From contig NZ_JACRTG010000016.1 in NCBI RefSeq assembly GCF_014385195.1, forward strand, positions 124,001-188,000: DNA of 64,000 bases, written 5' to 3'. This DNA comes from Paratissierella segnis (lineage in GTDB: Bacteria; Bacillota; Clostridia; Tissierellales; Tissierellaceae). Below the pieces are notes generated by a model. The model saw only the letters and a list, made by a program, of their open reading frames with translations, was not told where the DNA came from and did no database searches. Positions 17,226-25,825 of the stretch are shown piece after piece (position 1 is the first letter of the stretch; each line of letters begins with the position of its first letter). The position numbers and the translations under genes are program-made.

Positions 17226-17410
17226 GACAGAAAAAAATTCATAAAATCGAAGCTGAATAGATGGGATAATAATATGCTGAATTTTTAGAAGATGTGGCTA
17301 TCATTTCAATTGGATTATTAGAGAACAAAGAATTATACAATGTATAAAAAGATGAACATTTTCATAAGGGATGGTTTTATAGAGCTGTATTCAGGAGAAA
17401 GGTTAATAAT

Positions 17411-17636
17411 ATGACGATTAAAAACATATGTTTAAATTGCATAGGGTAATAATTTCCTTAAAAATTACATTACGAAAAATGGAAAGAACGGTAAGTGTGC
17501 TTATTGTGGTAAAGAATCTTTGATTGTATCTATAAATAACTTAGCATCTGAAATAATGATCGAAATTAAGCAGAAACTTGTAGAAGCTAATATTTATGCT
17601 ATAAAGGGAAATGATGATTATCATTACCGCAACTAA
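17411..17636 (+). pseudogene. N-terminal zinc-finger remnant (HEPN/RES-NTD-like)
   Basis: ATG 17411 gives MTIKNICLNCIG and stops. One base out of frame the text continues NFLKNYITKNGKNGKCAYCG, then KESLIVSINNLASEIMIEIK, to TAA at 17634-17636. Two CxxC pairs (CLNC, CAYC) and this spacing resemble the N-terminal domain found before RES and HEPN domains. The toxin domain itself is missing. Confidence 0.5.
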
Positions 17637-17643
17637 TAGAAAT

Positions 17644-17817
17644 AAATGTAATTGTGTTTTGTTTTTTGACAATTCTTGTTTTACAGATAATATAAAAAAT
17701 GAGGATAAGCCTTTGAAACTTATTATTGAAGAAACGAAACACTATCCTCCTAATCATTTTAAGGACAAATTAAAAAGTAGAGTAAAGATTAATTATTTCT
17801 GGATTACAAAGCATTAG
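17644..17817 (+). pseudogene. remnant C-terminal frame, unassigned
   Basis: The frame reads KCNCVLFFDNSCFTDNIKNE and then a basic tail ending INYFWITKH, with no start of its own. Perhaps the tail of the preceding broken gene or of another lost one. The 17818-18070 stretch after it has only a 20-codon frame at 17945 (TTG after GAGGGG). Confidence 0.25.
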
Positions 17818-18070
17818 TGCCGGCCACCCAAAAATTGATAAATCGATGGATGAAATGTATTATATAGTAGTGCAGAAGTAGAGAGGTAAAATATGAACTA
17901 TATATATGTAATTAGATAAATAAGAATTTATGAGGGGAAAAACTTTGAATATACAACTTATTTATGGCACCCCGGCAGAAGAATATGTGAATCCTGGATT
18001 ACGTTAGACTAGTAATACTAGATAGAGAGTCATAAAAAGTTAAATGATTAATTTAAAGGAAATGTATATT

Positions 18071-18435
18071 ATGGATGATCCATTAAAATTTGCAAGTGTA
18101 GCAGAATATAACACTATGATGCATACTTTAGTACTATTGATATTGTCTGAATGTGTGATTATGCTCATGACTTCAAGCGGAAGACGTAGCTAACGACAAA
18201 ATTCGGATCGTGGCACAGTATGGATAGTGCTGATTGGTTGGTGTTGCAGTGTTATTGCTGGAGCCTTTTTTAGAAGTCAAGATGTACCGGAAACTATTCG
18301 AGGCTGGTTGCTACCGCATCAATTCAAACTACAAATGAACAGCATTTGATAAAAACAGGGTTGTATCATATAATAAGAAATCCAGCTTATACTGGCAGTA
18401 TAATTAGTTTACTTGGGGTAGCCCTAGTTTACTAA
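18071..18435 (+). pseudogene. isoprenylcysteine carboxyl methyltransferase (ICMT)-like remnant
   Basis: ATG 18071 opens MDDPLKFASVAEYNTMMHTL and stops at TAA 18192-18194. Out of frame there follow a membrane helix (VWIVLIGWCCSVIAGAFF) and HLIKTGLYHIIRNPAYTGSI. The (H/Q)xLxxxGxYxxxRxPxYxG pattern is the SAM-binding signature of ICMT/PEMT-type membrane methyltransferases. At least two frame breaks are present. Confidence 0.65.
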
Positions 18436-18468
18436 ATAGGAATTTGAAGAATTAAGGAGGCAAAGCGA

Positions 18469-18901
18469 ATGTTTCATTTACCAACTATTAAATTTTGGAG
18501 GATTGCTGGTTTTGTAATTCTTGCGTTATGTTTTTGTTTTGTGTTGTTAGGTACATTTGGAATTAATGAATCTATTGTTTACAGGTGGGATACAAATTAG
18601 AGCCTAATTCATCTGGCGGAAAATGGTTATTATGGTCATTTTTAATATTAACTATATTATCTTTTTTTCTACTAAAAGTTTCACGAAATCGAATTTATGT
18701 CAATACGCCGTAAATGATGAAACTGCTTCTGCTTTAGCTATTGTACTTATGACGATTTTATATACACCTGTGGAGATGTTTATATTCAAATCTTTGAGGA
18801 ATGGGCGGCTAAGAATGATCTCAATTTCAAATAGCAAACACTATTATATGAAATTGAAGGAGTATTATGCAAAACAGAAAGAAGAAATAATTATTTCATA
18901 G
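18469..18901 (+). pseudogene. broken membrane-protein gene
   Basis: ATG 18469 follows AAGGAGG and encodes MFHLPTIKFWRIAGFVILAL with a hydrophobic helix; the frame stops at 18598-18600. Out of frame lie WLLWSFLILTILSFFLLKV (a second helix) and a third piece 18720-18901. I do not recognise the family. The 18902-19035 stretch contains only another short frame (YREKIFGWQKDYMEDSL). Confidence 0.4.
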
Positions 18902-19035
18902 CTCAGCAGTTGAGTATTTGGAAACTTTATAGGGAAAAAATATTTGGATGGCAGAAAGATTATATGGAAGACTCTTTGAGCAATATTCAGAATTTTTATC
19001 TGGATTTGTTTACAAAGAGCATACTCTAAATATAT

Positions 19036-19190
19036 ATGACAAGGGAGCAGTCATCTTTATCATCATCTCTTAACACATGTTGATACGACCTGTAAGTTGG
19101 AAAAGCAATGAACTTAGTAATATCAATAACTTAAGCCATTGAATGTGTAGATGACATTCAGTGGCTTTTACGTGTTGGAGAACATATCCA
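19036..19190 (+). repeat. dispersed repeat family 1, copy D, with hairpin
   Basis: Its first part is a degenerate version of the GACATCTTTATTGTCA unit. The second part matches copy A and contains AAGCCATTGAATG / CATTCAGTGGCTTTT, a 12-bp stem with one G-U pair and a 9-nt loop. This could act as a terminator on the plus strand. Confidence 0.55.
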
Positions 19191-19307
19191 GAAATAGTAC
19201 ATTTCGTATTTTTGTTAAAAACACGAGACTATATTGTTATGGCAAACTAAGTGTATGTTGTTTGTTGTGGTTTATAGCAAATTCTCCTGAAAGATAGCAG
19301 AATCTAT

Positions 19308-19778
19308 TTATTTTATCATTATACTTACAACTTCATCGATCCATTTCTCGTAATCATCCTTCTTGGCAATGCCCCACTGTAAGGGAAGAATAACATCTGA
19401 TTTCGGGCATATTTTTTTCATTGTATCCAGTGTTGCACTTATATTACCAAGTCCGGAAGTTGAAAACGGAATAACAGTTTTTCCTTCGAGGTCACAGTCT
19501 TTTATAAACGCTGCGACAAGCACTGGAACATCCAACCACCAAATAGGATAGCCAACAAAGACAGTATCATAGCCCGAAAGGTCTGGTATTTTATTAATTG
19601 CTTTTACAGGAACACTGCTTTTAAGCTCTTTTTTCGCACGCACAAGAGAGGAAAAATAATTTCCGTAGGGGTTTTCTGCTTCAAGTTTCAAAATATCGCA
19701 GTCAAAACCCTTTTGTATCTTCTTGGCAAGCTTTTCCGTAGTACCTGTCTTGGAGTAATATATAATCATCGCTTTCAT
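19308..19778 (-). CDS. flavodoxin
   Basis: A 156-aa single-domain protein. The FMN phosphate loop is YYSKTGTTEKLAKKI (residues 7-21). The isoalloxazine-contacting region YDTVFVGYPIWWLDVPVLVA (70-89) and PFSTSGLGN follow. It belongs to the flavodoxin_4/WrbA-like branch common in anaerobes and would carry electrons. Its start overlaps the stop of the membrane cyclase homologue by one base, so it is the last gene of a TetR-led operon (21772 to 19308). No terminator is obvious after it. Confidence 0.92.
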   Translation of the reverse strand: MKAMIIYYSKTGTTEKLAKKIQKGFDCDILKLEAENPYGNYFSSLVRAKKELKSSVPVKAINKIPDLSGYDTVFVGYPIWWLDVPVLVAAFIKDCDLEGKTVIPFSTSGLGNISATLDTMKKICPKSDVILPLQWGIAKKDDYEKWIDEVVSIMIK

Positions 19779-20425
19779 TACAGTGCCTCCCTTATTGTAT
19801 TTATCGATTCTTCTTTTTTGAAACCATGCAATGCCACTATGTAAATTACATCAAATATATAGCATATGATGCCCATTAGGAGTATATAGATGTTGAATGA
19901 CTCAATTATACCACCGAGAATAGTGGGTGCAAGCGTTCCTATCCATTTAGCGACAGCCATTAACATGCTTTGTCCACGTGTGTTTCCACGCTGATACAGC
20001 ATAACAAGGAACATGATGGACATTGCTGCATTTTGTGCAAAAGCTGAATATTGAGATGCTGGAACGGATTTAAAATGAAAGTAGAATGCAAATTGTATCA
20101 CAAAGCAGGACATAAATGCCAAAATACTGAACATCACAAAATATTTCTTTGCCTTTATGGGAAAATACTCACGGCCATACTTAAAGTATGTGACAATGAT
20201 GATTGCGTCCAGCATCGTCCATACGAGATTGACCCAGCCTTGAATCGGATCTGAACCAAGAAAAAGCTGGTCAACTGAATAAATCAGTTCCCATGCAAAA
20301 TTAAGCCCTAATGCGAATAGAGGCATAGAATAAGTTTTGTCTTTAAATCCACCTCTGATAAGCTCTATATAGACAATCGACCAGCATATGCCACTTAGTA
20401 TCATCAAAACTGCTTTTATATTCAA
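19778..20425 (-). CDS. transmembrane-type terpene cyclase homologue (Pyr4-like)
   Basis: A 215-aa integral membrane protein with about seven hydrophobic helices. I chose TTG 20425 because AGGAGGG lies just upstream; an ATG at 20452 overlaps the previous gene and lacks a site. Helix 2 contains LNFAWELIYS and helix 3 VNLVWTMLDAIIIV; the last helix contains IFDVIYIV. A conserved Glu in the AWE motif (Glu46) and an Asp in the last helix (Asp192) match the two acidic residues essential in fungal Pyr4-type cyclases. Bacterial members are largely uncharacterised. The operon also holds a flavodoxin and an unknown soluble protein. Confidence 0.75.
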   Translation of the reverse strand: MNIKAVLMILSGICWSIVYIELIRGGFKDKTYSMPLFALGLNFAWELIYSVDQLFLGSDPIQGWVNLVWTMLDAIIIVTYFKYGREYFPIKAKKYFVMFSILAFMSCFVIQFAFYFHFKSVPASQYSAFAQNAAMSIMFLVMLYQRGNTRGQSMLMAVAKWIGTLAPTILGGIIESFNIYILLMGIICYIFDVIYIVALHGFKKEESINTIREAL

Positions 20426-20441
20426 AACAAACCCTCCTATG

Positions 20442-21194
20442 TTATAAAACACTTCTGAATGCGTTTGAAAACTCTACTGCCATGTGAAGTGAATGGCCGT
20501 CCACAAGCTCTTGTGGAGTTTCAATGGGGAAATATGCTCCCGCCAAGATGTCAAGTCCACCTTTAAACTTTTTCACCTGATGCATGGCAACAGCATTTTT
20601 TTTACTTGGGTTGCTTGTTAAAAACGATGCCCCTATAAGCCTTAGATTATGTTCCTCGTCTACCGATTCAGGAGCAGGCTCTTTCAGCTTTCCGATCATT
20701 TGGGTCGGCATACCGTACATTCCCATAATTTCAGTTACACTGGTCATTGAAGCATCAATATGGTCAGGGTGCATATTAAGCAGAAACTTCTTCATCTTAA
20801 ATGCCGAGCTGATGATTTTTAGATACTTTTCTACAGTAAGACCTGTCACGGTTAGGTGTGCACGAGCCACTTTTTTGCTGTAATCGCCATCGGATTTTGA
20901 GAGTATATCCAGCCACATTTCATCCGCCTGTCGATACTGCTTGTCATAAAGCCTGTTTAGTCCATCTTTGCCAATTCGTAACTTGTTATCAAGCAAAACA
21001 CCACGGACTTTTTCGGGTGCAAGAGTGTTAATCTCGTTTTCTGTCATCTCTTTGCCATTTGCATCTAAAACTGTTGCTCCTAGTTTTTCCATTTCGAACA
21101 GAGTGTAGTAGCCACGACTGATATAGATTTCCGCTAGCTCCTGCTGAGTGTATTCTCTGCCATCTACAATCACTTTGATTTCTGTTTTTATCAT
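20442..21194 (-). CDS. uncharacterised protein, paralogue of the protein at 21883
   Basis: A 250-aa soluble protein whose ATG overlaps the TetR stop (ATGA). It shares with the divergent gene at 21883 the order ITVDG / REYTQQEL at the start, RA(H/N)LxVTG, HP(D/E)H, E near GMYG(M/T)PT, a central MHQV/FHQF histidine, and HGHSLHMAVEF at the C-terminus. Invariant His142, His145, Glu155, His205, His234, His237 and Glu241 could form a metal site. The HxxxE pair at the end is reminiscent of phloroglucinol-type hydrolases, but I could not confirm that. Function unknown. Confidence 0.72.
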   Translation of the reverse strand: MIKTEIKVIVDGREYTQQELAEIYISRGYYTLFEMEKLGATVLDANGKEMTENEINTLAPEKVRGVLLDNKLRIGKDGLNRLYDKQYRQADEMWLDILSKSDGDYSKKVARAHLTVTGLTVEKYLKIISSAFKMKKFLLNMHPDHIDASMTSVTEIMGMYGMPTQMIGKLKEPAPESVDEEHNLRLIGASFLTSNPSKKNAVAMHQVKKFKGGLDILAGAYFPIETPQELVDGHSLHMAVEFSNAFRSVL

Positions 21195-21772
21195 GATTTC
21201 CCCTCACCATTCTGTTTGTTATATCGTGTTACGTAAAACGCTTCCATTCCATCTTGGTATAGTTCTGCTACCAAAGATATGAACTCCTCTGCTGATAGAT
21301 CTTTACCTCTGCGTAACCACAGTCGAAACAATGCCAATGACCCAGAAAGACGATACTCTATCAAATATGGTTTTAGTTTGTGGTCATCTGGAAAATTTAA
21401 TTCTGGAATGTCTATATTAGGCAGTGATATTATCTGTTTTAAAAAATGATTGTTGCCATAATCACCAAGCAACGCTTCCAAATATAGCTCTTTTTCTTCA
21501 TACAGCTCCACTAAATCTTCTACAAAAGAACGGCCACTTTTTCCTGCTTGGCTACGTTTTTTGACAATGTCATCTAAGAGTTCCTGCTCAACAGTCGAGA
21601 GTAAATCATTAATGTCAAAAAAATACTGATAAAATGTACTGCGATTATAACCTGCTTTTCTCGTGATTTCTTGAACGCTTATTTTATCCAGCGGTTTTTG
21701 GCTATATAATTGGCAAAAGGTATCAATAAATGCCTGCCGTGTTTTATCGGTAATATCTTTTTGCTTTTTCAT
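21191..21772 (-). CDS. TetR/AcrR-family transcriptional regulator
   Basis: A 193-aa regulator from ATG 21772; the frame extends to 21844 but would run through the operator. The helix-turn-helix is KISVQEITRKAGYNRSTFYQ (about residues 28-47), followed by YFFDINDLLSTVEQELLDDI. The C-terminal ligand domain is of the TetR_C type. It leads the minus-strand operon (TetR, unknown protein, membrane cyclase, flavodoxin) and lies back to back with a paralogue of its second gene. The palindrome at 21838-21849 is its likely operator. Confidence 0.9.
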   Translation of the reverse strand: MKKQKDITDKTRQAFIDTFCQLYSQKPLDKISVQEITRKAGYNRSTFYQYFFDINDLLSTVEQELLDDIVKKRSQAGKSGRSFVEDLVELYEEKELYLEALLGDYGNNHFLKQIISLPNIDIPELNFPDDHKLKPYLIEYRLSGSLALFRLWLRRGKDLSAEEFISLVAELYQDGMEAFYVTRYNKQNGEGKS

Positions 21773-21803
21773 AATAATCCGACACTTCCTATCAATAGTG
21801 TTG

Positions 21804-21849
21804 TTGTCTTTAGCTAACTTATATTTTATAATAGTATACAACACGTTGT
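21804..21849 (+). promoter_or_regulatory. promoter and palindromic operator of the divergent TetR module
   Basis: TTGTCT (21804-21809), a 17-nt spacer and TATAAT (21827-21832) form a promoter for the gene at 21883. ACAAC-AC-GTTGT (21838-21849) is a perfect palindrome across the expected start point, a typical repressor site. It also lies in front of the TetR operon, so both directions could be repressed together. Confidence 0.65.
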
Positions 21850-21882
21850 TAGTTTAGTCAATTAAAAAAGGAGGAATTTATT

Positions 21883-22659
21883 ATGTCAGAGCTAAAATAC
21901 ACAATCACTGTTGATGGTGAAGTTTGGTCACCTACACAACTAGAACGCTTAGAATATGAACGTAACCTGCGTATGCTTCATCAACTAAAACGCCTAGGTG
22001 TGGAGATTAAAGATGGTGACAAAGTACTATCCGATGATAAAATCGACTATCTAAGCATGAAAAAGGCATGGGAAGTTTCAATTGAAACTCGCCTACAATA
22101 CAAAGGCGAAACGGTTATCGAGCTTTACAAAGATGCTTTTAAGTTATCGGATGAAATGTGGAGAGAACTAGCCTTCTCACAGAATAAACCAATGAAAGTA
22201 TCTCGTGCTAATTTGCTGGTTACAGGCAGTACATTGCAAGAATTTATGGCTGTTATGAAATCAATACAAGAAGAAGACCGAGTTGGTCTTGCAGTACACC
22301 CAGAGCATTTTATCTGCCATGTTTCTTTTGATGATGGCGAGCTTCTTGGAATTGAGCCTTTTGGTATGTATGGAACACCAACACTGGTTAAAGTTAGTGT
22401 GGTGGAAGATTCCCAGTTATCTGAGCAAATCTTGGCAGATAAAGACCCTGCTTTCCCTATAAATATGGCTGGTGAAGCATATCTTACTGATGGAACTCCT
22501 GTAAACTGTCCTTTCCATCAGTTCAGACCTACTAAAGATGGTTTTGAAGCTAGAACCGCAGTTTACTGGCCAGAGAATACTCCGGATGAGATTGTTCATG
22601 GACACTCACTACACCTTGCAATGGAATTCTACCGTGGTGTAGTGCTAACTGAAAAATAA
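21883..22659 (+). CDS. uncharacterised protein, paralogue of the protein at 20442
   Basis: A 258-aa soluble protein from ATG 21883 with AAGGAGG at 21868-21874. Same family as 20442: ITVDGEVWSPTQLERLEYER at the start, AVHPEHFICHVSF (His139, His142), GIEPFGMYGTPT (Glu158), PFHQF (His212) and HGHSLHLAMEF (His241, His244, Glu248). It is single, divergently transcribed from a promoter that overlaps the TetR operator, and ends at a strong terminator. The conserved His/Glu set suggests a metal-dependent enzyme or ligand-binding fold. Function unknown. Confidence 0.72.
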   Translation: MSELKYTITVDGEVWSPTQLERLEYERNLRMLHQLKRLGVEIKDGDKVLSDDKIDYLSMKKAWEVSIETRLQYKGETVIELYKDAFKLSDEMWRELAFSQNKPMKVSRANLLVTGSTLQEFMAVMKSIQEEDRVGLAVHPEHFICHVSFDDGELLGIEPFGMYGTPTLVKVSVVEDSQLSEQILADKDPAFPINMAGEAYLTDGTPVNCPFHQFRPTKDGFEARTAVYWPENTPDEIVHGHSLHLAMEFYRGVVLTEK

Positions 22660-22690
22660 AATAACTACAATAATAAAATAACTACAATAA

Positions 22691-22732
22691 TAAAACTCCT
22701 AAAGAGATAATGCTCTTGGGAGTTTTATTTTT
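22691..22732 (+). terminator. intrinsic terminator
   Basis: AAAACTCCTAAAGAG pairs with CTCTTGGGAGTTTT, followed by ATTTTT. An 18-bp tandem duplication (unit AATAACTACAATAATAAA) lies just before it. Confidence 0.85.
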
Positions 22733-22835
22733 AAATCATATCATTAAAGCACTATTGTTTTATCTCTTCAATTTTCGTCAGGTGTTTGTCTTACAAACTT
22801 TGTGATGGAGAAAAAGAGATAACCCACCCGAAATC

Positions 22836-23210
22836 TTGGCATATTTGAAGATTTCCCTTGGTGAAACTCTCCCTGATATTCGGCAGTCAAAAAAGCTTTC
22901 TACCCTGTATCATCTGTCTTTAGATGAGCTGATTGATTTTGATTTGGATGTTCAGGAAATTCAAGAGGTAATTGATAAGACAAACGAGGAAATCTCAGAT
23001 AAGGTTGATTGGACAAAGGCTTGGGGAAAGAAATATCCAATTCTTGTGAACTATCAGCAGCAAGTGTACACGAGTGCCTATGCTAATGAATTGGAAACCC
23101 TATTGGATGATTTGCAGAAAAAATATGGCTATAATGAGCTGGATGCTTTCCTTGTGCTGAAAGATATTCTGGCAGTTGTCTGGAAAAGTAGGAGAGCAAA
23201 CGATAAATAA
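22836..23210 (+). pseudogene. truncated duplicate of the XRE regulator
   Basis: From 22857 to the stop at 23210 the DNA matches 16689-17042 with no gaps and four substitutions. The helix-turn-helix (first 35 codons) is gone. The sequence ahead of 22857 resembles 16485-16524, so the join is a 171-bp deletion between two CTTGGTG repeats. The open frame lacks a ribosome site and a DNA-binding domain. Confidence 0.88.
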
Positions 23211-23230
23211 TCAGGGTACGTTGAGGCAAC

Positions 23231-23355
23231 AATTCTGATGATGTATTGTGGTTTGGAGGACAAATAAAGGATTGACCACAACATATAGTGATTTGAGGAT
23301 GAAATTTGGGTCAAAAAATAGTGCTTTTTCACTGATTTTTGACCCTCTAAAATAA
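23231..23355 (+). repeat. dispersed two-hairpin element, copy 3
   Basis: TGTATTGTGGTTTGGA and ATTGACCACAACATATAG form the first stem. The second stem is GGGTCAAAAA / TTTTTGACCC with inner TAGTG / CACTG. It differs from copy 1 by paired changes. A 10-bp perfect stem AGGCACTCTA / TAGAGTGCCT (23368-23400) follows without a T-run. The 23401-23616 stretch has no gene I can support. Confidence 0.75.
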
Positions 23356-23632
23356 GGAATTTAGCAGAGGCACTCTATGCAAAATATGTGTAGAGTGCCT
23401 TGTTAGATATTGTTAAACAAACAACTGTTAGCTCAAGGAAGTTTGTCCTATTTGGTCAATTTATAATGGACTGGATTCTTGCGGAAAGATGAATTCAAAC
23501 AGTTTACAATATTATTACAGTATTGTACAGGGAGGAAACCTTACTAATTTATGTGATATTATATAGCTGAGATATTAATAGATATAAGCGATGATTTTAT
23601 ATTGATGGCAGAATGAAAAGGAGGGAAAATAA

Positions 23633-24769
23633 GTGTTTAAACAATGGAAGGGATTTTTATCAGGAATTATTTTTACGCTAACAATCATGATAGTGACAGG
23701 TGCAGTGTTTGCCGCTGCAACAAACACCAATATAGAAGTATACTATGACAATATAAAAGTACTGCTAAATGGTAAGGAAATTGAATTTAAAGATGCTAAA
23801 GGCAATAATCTGGAACCCTTTAATCATAAGGGTACTATATATGTACCAATTCGTGGAGTTTTAGAAGCATTGAATAAGGTTGTTGATTGGAGTGCTGATT
23901 CCAAACAAGTAAAAATATATGACACAGAAATTGATAAATTCTGGGATAACTTAGTAGAAGTACCAAAAAACCTCGTGGGATTTGATTTTTATTGGAGACA
24001 TATAGATGATGATATTATGGAAGCTGTAGATAATTTAGTTGAAAAACATGGCGTGGACGTATTGTTTAAAGGATTAGAATCGACGAATATATATAGCCAA
24101 TATTATTGTATAAATAGGCTTGTTGAATATTATAATGAAAACGATATAAGGATAAGTGCAATAGAAAAAATCACACCATTTTTAAACAGCAGCAACACAA
24201 AACTTAAAGATGGTGCAGAATTTGCAATATCCGTATTGACTAAAAAGTTTGATAGTCCTTATATTGTAAATGTTGATGAGAATACTAAAATCTTTGCATT
24301 ATTCAATGATTATTCCGACTATGGAAGCTATAACGAACTATGGATAATAAGAAATGATAAGCTATCAAAACTTCATTCTTTCTCTAATTCACAAGACTAT
24401 ATTGATAGAGGTGAAAAAATTCAAGTCTCTCCATCTAAAGATAAAATAGCAGTGCAAACATCCAGCAGAAGAAGCAGTTCAATAAATATTATTGATTTAA
24501 ACAGTGGAGAGATTAGTCCGGAACTTATGAAATTAGCTATAGAAAAAGTTGCAAAGGATAATAAAGATTATAATAATACCTATCCTGATGGTCGATATAG
24601 TTGGGGCAGCAACTTAAAATGGGTGGATAATAATACATTGGAGTTTGAGGCAGGTCTATCATATAATTTTATGGAGATAATTGAAAATGTAATTGTAAAA
24701 TATGATGTATTAAATAATTCTCTGGAATATATAAAGCAATTTACTGAAACTGCCTTGACGAGTTATTAA
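23633..24769 (+). CDS. secreted protein with copper-amine-oxidase-like stalk domain
   Basis: A 378-aa protein from GTG 23633 with AAAGGAGGG upstream. It has a signal peptide (residues 1-28, GIIFTLTIMIVTGAVFAAA). Residues 35-100 form a CuAO-N1-type module: IKVLLNGKEIEFKDAKGN, then YVPIRGVLEALNKVVDWSAD. The rest is a beta-rich domain ending in SWGSNLKWVDNNTLEFEAG, resembling DUF-type propeller or repeat sheets. CuAO-N1 modules are used for surface display, not oxidase chemistry. It is followed 14 bp later by a small membrane protein, probably co-transcribed. Confidence 0.85.
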   Translation: MFKQWKGFLSGIIFTLTIMIVTGAVFAAATNTNIEVYYDNIKVLLNGKEIEFKDAKGNNLEPFNHKGTIYVPIRGVLEALNKVVDWSADSKQVKIYDTEIDKFWDNLVEVPKNLVGFDFYWRHIDDDIMEAVDNLVEKHGVDVLFKGLESTNIYSQYYCINRLVEYYNENDIRISAIEKITPFLNSSNTKLKDGAEFAISVLTKKFDSPYIVNVDENTKIFALFNDYSDYGSYNELWIIRNDKLSKLHSFSNSQDYIDRGEKIQVSPSKDKIAVQTSSRRSSSINIIDLNSGEISPELMKLAIEKVAKDNKDYNNTYPDGRYSWGSNLKWVDNNTLEFEAGLSYNFMEIIENVIVKYDVLNNSLEYIKQFTETALTSY

Positions 24770-24783
24770 AGGAGGATAAGAGT

Positions 24784-25215
24784 ATGATTAAATACTTAGA
24801 AGAAAGTACAAACAATGTTAAGAGCAGACGGAAGTTTTCTAAGATGATGCAGATTATTGTTTATTTAGTAATCTGGTCAATGTCAATAATTGTATTTTGG
24901 ATTGGCGGAAGATTAGATGCCATGGGGTATTCGCTTGCGGTATTTTATTTGGTTTTACCTATCACAACCTTTGTTATTTCCATATTCATGGGAAAAGATA
25001 ATAGTTGGGCAAATTACAAATGGCTTATGCTTTTATTCTTTGGTGTGATGTATATGTTAGCTTTATATGCTACGTTTAGCTTAGCGAATGCAATTGCTTT
25101 CGACAAGAATAACTTACCGAAAGTGGCGGATATGCTTCCTGGAATTTTATGTTCAGCCGCCGGATTACTTACTGGGACGATAATAAATGCCATTAAAACA
25201 AAGAAATCCCATTGA
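24784..25215 (+). CDS. DUF6773-like small integral membrane protein
   Basis: A 143-aa protein from ATG 24784 with AAGGAGG upstream. Four hydrophobic segments are visible: IIVYLVIWSMSIIVFWIGG, SLAVFYLVLPITTFVISIF, LMLLFFGVMYMLALYATF and PGILCSAAGLLTGTIINAI. The N-terminus is basic and cytoplasmic. This layout is what I recall for DUF6773 proteins; function unknown. It is in an operon with the preceding secreted protein. Confidence 0.75.
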   Translation: MIKYLEESTNNVKSRRKFSKMMQIIVYLVIWSMSIIVFWIGGRLDAMGYSLAVFYLVLPITTFVISIFMGKDNSWANYKWLMLLFFGVMYMLALYATFSLANAIAFDKNNLPKVADMLPGILCSAAGLLTGTIINAIKTKKSH

Positions 25216-25372
25216 TGTGGAAATCAAAATAACATAAATATTTCAATCACTTATCAGCACCCTTGTGAAACCTTATGCTCATTAACACAAAATTGATTTA
25301 TTTTATCACTATGTGAACTAAGTATTATTTGTATTCAAATAGATAAATAAGAAGATTGTAGGGGAGGGTGCA

Positions 25373-25825
25373 ATGGAACTTGTAAAGATAACACATGAGA
25401 ATCTTGAAAAGGAACACATTTGTTGCGCTATTGCAAATAATAAGGATAGTCAAGTAACGTCAAAAAAATCTTGGTTGAAAGGAAGGTTGGATGAGGGGCT
25501 TGTTGTATTATCTTCAAAAAAGAAAATGGGATATCTTTCAGACCCTAAATATATGAAATACAAGGGTTTTGAAACCGTAGATAATGCAAATTCATATTTT
25601 GAACTGATGTATCTACCATTTAGCCATGAAACTGAAAACCCACATTTCAAACAACATCTAAAAGAAATAAAACATAATGATTCACAGAATGGTTTCTGGT
25701 TATACTACACAAATCAATGCCCTTTTACAGCTAAGTATGTTCCACTTCTTGAAGAAATAGCGAAAAAGAGAAGTGTGGATTTTCAAGTGGTTCATATACA
25801 AGCAAAGGATTATAATTTTTTATAA
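25373..25825 (+). pseudogene. YoaP-like GNAT acetyltransferase with internal deletion and lost C-terminus
   Basis: The frame is open for 150 aa, but the family (about 250 aa) is mutilated. The start MELVKITHENLEKEHICCAI ... SWLKGRLDEG jumps directly to LVVLSSKKKMGYLSDPKYMK. This removes the acetyl-CoA-binding core (about 70 residues). The YoaP domain begins (YYTNQCPFTAKYVPLLEEIA) but ends about 40 residues early at 25825. ATG 25373 has GGGGAGGG upstream, with the TAGATAAATAAGAA motif ahead of it. Confidence 0.65.

Noticed and set aside
20584..20883. 99-codon plus-strand frame opposite the protein at 20442
   Set aside because: Antisense shadow; the minus-strand protein has a clear paralogue at 21883.
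20442..22659. Naming the paralogous pair phloretin/diacetylphloroglucinol hydrolases
   Set aside because: Only the C-terminal HxxxE and one His-rich stretch agree; the spacing of the other zinc ligands does not fit what I recall.
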